A stretch of 6,027 bases of DNA from an uncultured Coriobacteriaceae bacterium (lineage in GTDB: Bacteria > Actinomycetota > Coriobacteriia > Coriobacteriales > Eggerthellaceae): assembly GCA_902781245.1 (NCBI GenBank), contig CACZIP010000133.1:1-6027 (forward strand), given 5' to 3'. Below are positions 5,367 through 6,027 of this stretch, in pieces. A program made the translations under genes and the position numbers. Numbering within the stretch: the stretch's first letter is position 1; the number at the start of each line of letters is the position of its first letter. The notes beneath the pieces were generated by a model, which made no database searches, had not been told where the DNA came from, and saw only the letters and a list, made by a program, of their open reading frames with translations.

Positions 5367-6027
5367 ATGAACCTGAAAGGAAAGAACATCATCGTGTTCA
5401 TCGTGCTGGCAGCAGCTGTCGCGCTGGCCTACCAGCTCCCCTACTTGCGCTACAACTTCTACCAGCAGATGATGGACGGCCTGCTGCTTGACGACGCACA
5501 AATCGGCCTCATCGGCTCTGCAGTCAATCTCGTCAACACGCTCTGCTACCCCATTGGCGGCATGCTTGCTAACAAGATGAAGACCAAGACGCTGATCGTG
5601 ACTACGCTTGCATCGTTCGTCGTTCTCAGCGTTTGGTATGCCTTCGCCACCGGGTTCGTCCAGCTGTTCATCATCCACGTGCTGTTCGCTTTCTTCGGCA
5701 TCGCGACACTGTGGTCCGCGTACCTCAATGCCGTACGCGGATTGGCTGACGAAGAGAACCAGTCGAAGGTCTTCGGCTGGAACGAGGGCACGCGCGGCCT
5801 GATCCAGTTCGTGGTCTCGCTGGCCATCGTCGCTCTCATGGGCATCGCTGTGAACGCTGCCCAGGGCTTCACCTACGTCATGCTGTTCGCCGCAGCCGTA
5901 AGCGCAATCTTCCTGGTGCTGGCGATCATCTTCATGGACGGCGGCAAGAAAGACAAAAACGCACAAAGTGAAGAGGTCGTCGAAGAAAAGTACACGTTCA
6001 TGGACGTCCTCAAGAACCCTGGCGTGT
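5367..6027 (+). CDS. Major facilitator superfamily (MFS) transporter, N-terminal half (3' end outside window)
   Basis: The frame runs from the ATG at 5367 to the window edge (220 codons, no stop). GGAAGGAG lies 5 nt before the start, the same ribosome site and spacing as mttB-like 2. The visible part holds about six hydrophobic helices: roughly 7-27, 45-67, 75-95, 97-119, 144-163 and 168-190. A charged, Lys/Glu-rich segment follows (193-208), as expected for the central cytoplasmic loop between the two six-helix halves of an MFS carrier. GGMLANKMKTKT (64-75), between helices 2 and 3, fits the MFS motif A position. Charged and polar residues at RGLADEENQSKVFGWNEGTRG (124-144) form the loop after helix 4. 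The substrate and direction of transport are not evident. Sharing the MerR operator with mttB-like 1 suggests movement of the methylated substrate or its demethylated product across the cytoplasmic membrane. Family call firm; role inferred. Confidence 0.9.
   Translation, partial: MNLKGKNIIVFIVLAAAVALAYQLPYLRYNFYQQMMDGLLLDDAQIGLIGSAVNLVNTLCYPIGGMLANKMKTKTLIVTTLASFVVLSVWYAFATGFVQLFIIHVLFAFFGIATLWSAYLNAVRGLADEENQSKVFGWNEGTRGLIQFVVSLAIVALMGIAVNAAQGFTYVMLFAAAVSAIFLVLAIIFMDGGKKDKNAQSEEVVEEKYTFMDVLKNPGV

Noticed and set aside
5291..5491. Possible upstream ORF in the MFS leader, starting at an ATG next to AGGAGGG
   Set aside because: The purine-rich site is only a base or so from the ATG, too close to act as its ribosome site. 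The product is Arg/Pro-rich and overlaps the MFS start out of frame.

Overview
The window most resembles an anaerobic gut actinobacterium of the Coriobacteriia, probably Eggerthellaceae (Eggerthella/Gordonibacter/Adlercreutzia type). The reasons are moderately high GC, strong use of C/G-ending codons in the metabolic genes, purine-rich Shine-Dalgarno sites, and a stand-alone MttB-family methyltransferase locus with single-gene transcription units. The assignment rests on sequence style and remembered gene content, not on a database search.

Layout from left to right. (1) 1-810, minus: a MerR-family regulator whose 3' end lies outside the window. (2) 800-850: overlapping divergent promoters built around a perfect 9-3-9 inverted repeat. 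(3) 996-2465, plus: a non-pyrrolysine MttB-superfamily methyltransferase (mttB-like 1), followed by a 14-bp-stem terminator shared with the convergent gene. (4) 2565-3296, minus: a TetR-family regulator. (5) 3537-4952, minus: a second, divergent MttB-superfamily methyltransferase (mttB-like 2) with its own terminator. Its leader carries two spaced palindromes whose centres are 21 bp apart. (6) 5248-5278: a second MerR-type promoter, nearly identical to the one in front of mttB-like 1. (7) 5367 to the right edge, plus: the N-terminal half of an MFS transporter.

How the parts may work together. The two MttB-like enzymes are expected to move a methyl group from quaternary or tertiary amines (betaine-like compounds) to a corrinoid protein. 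Neither the corrinoid protein, nor its reductive activator, nor a corrinoid:tetrahydrofolate methyltransferase is encoded here, so they must be elsewhere in the genome. The most informative signal is regulatory. The same MerR operator, placed in the same way inside a 19-bp -35/-10 spacer, sits before mttB-like 1 and before the MFS gene more than 4 kb away. This predicts that one MerR protein switches on a methyltransferase and a transporter together. The mttB-like 2/tetR pair between them appears to be under separate control through the tandem palindromes. The locus therefore looks like two nested, separately controlled methylamine-type modules whose substrates cannot be read from sequence.
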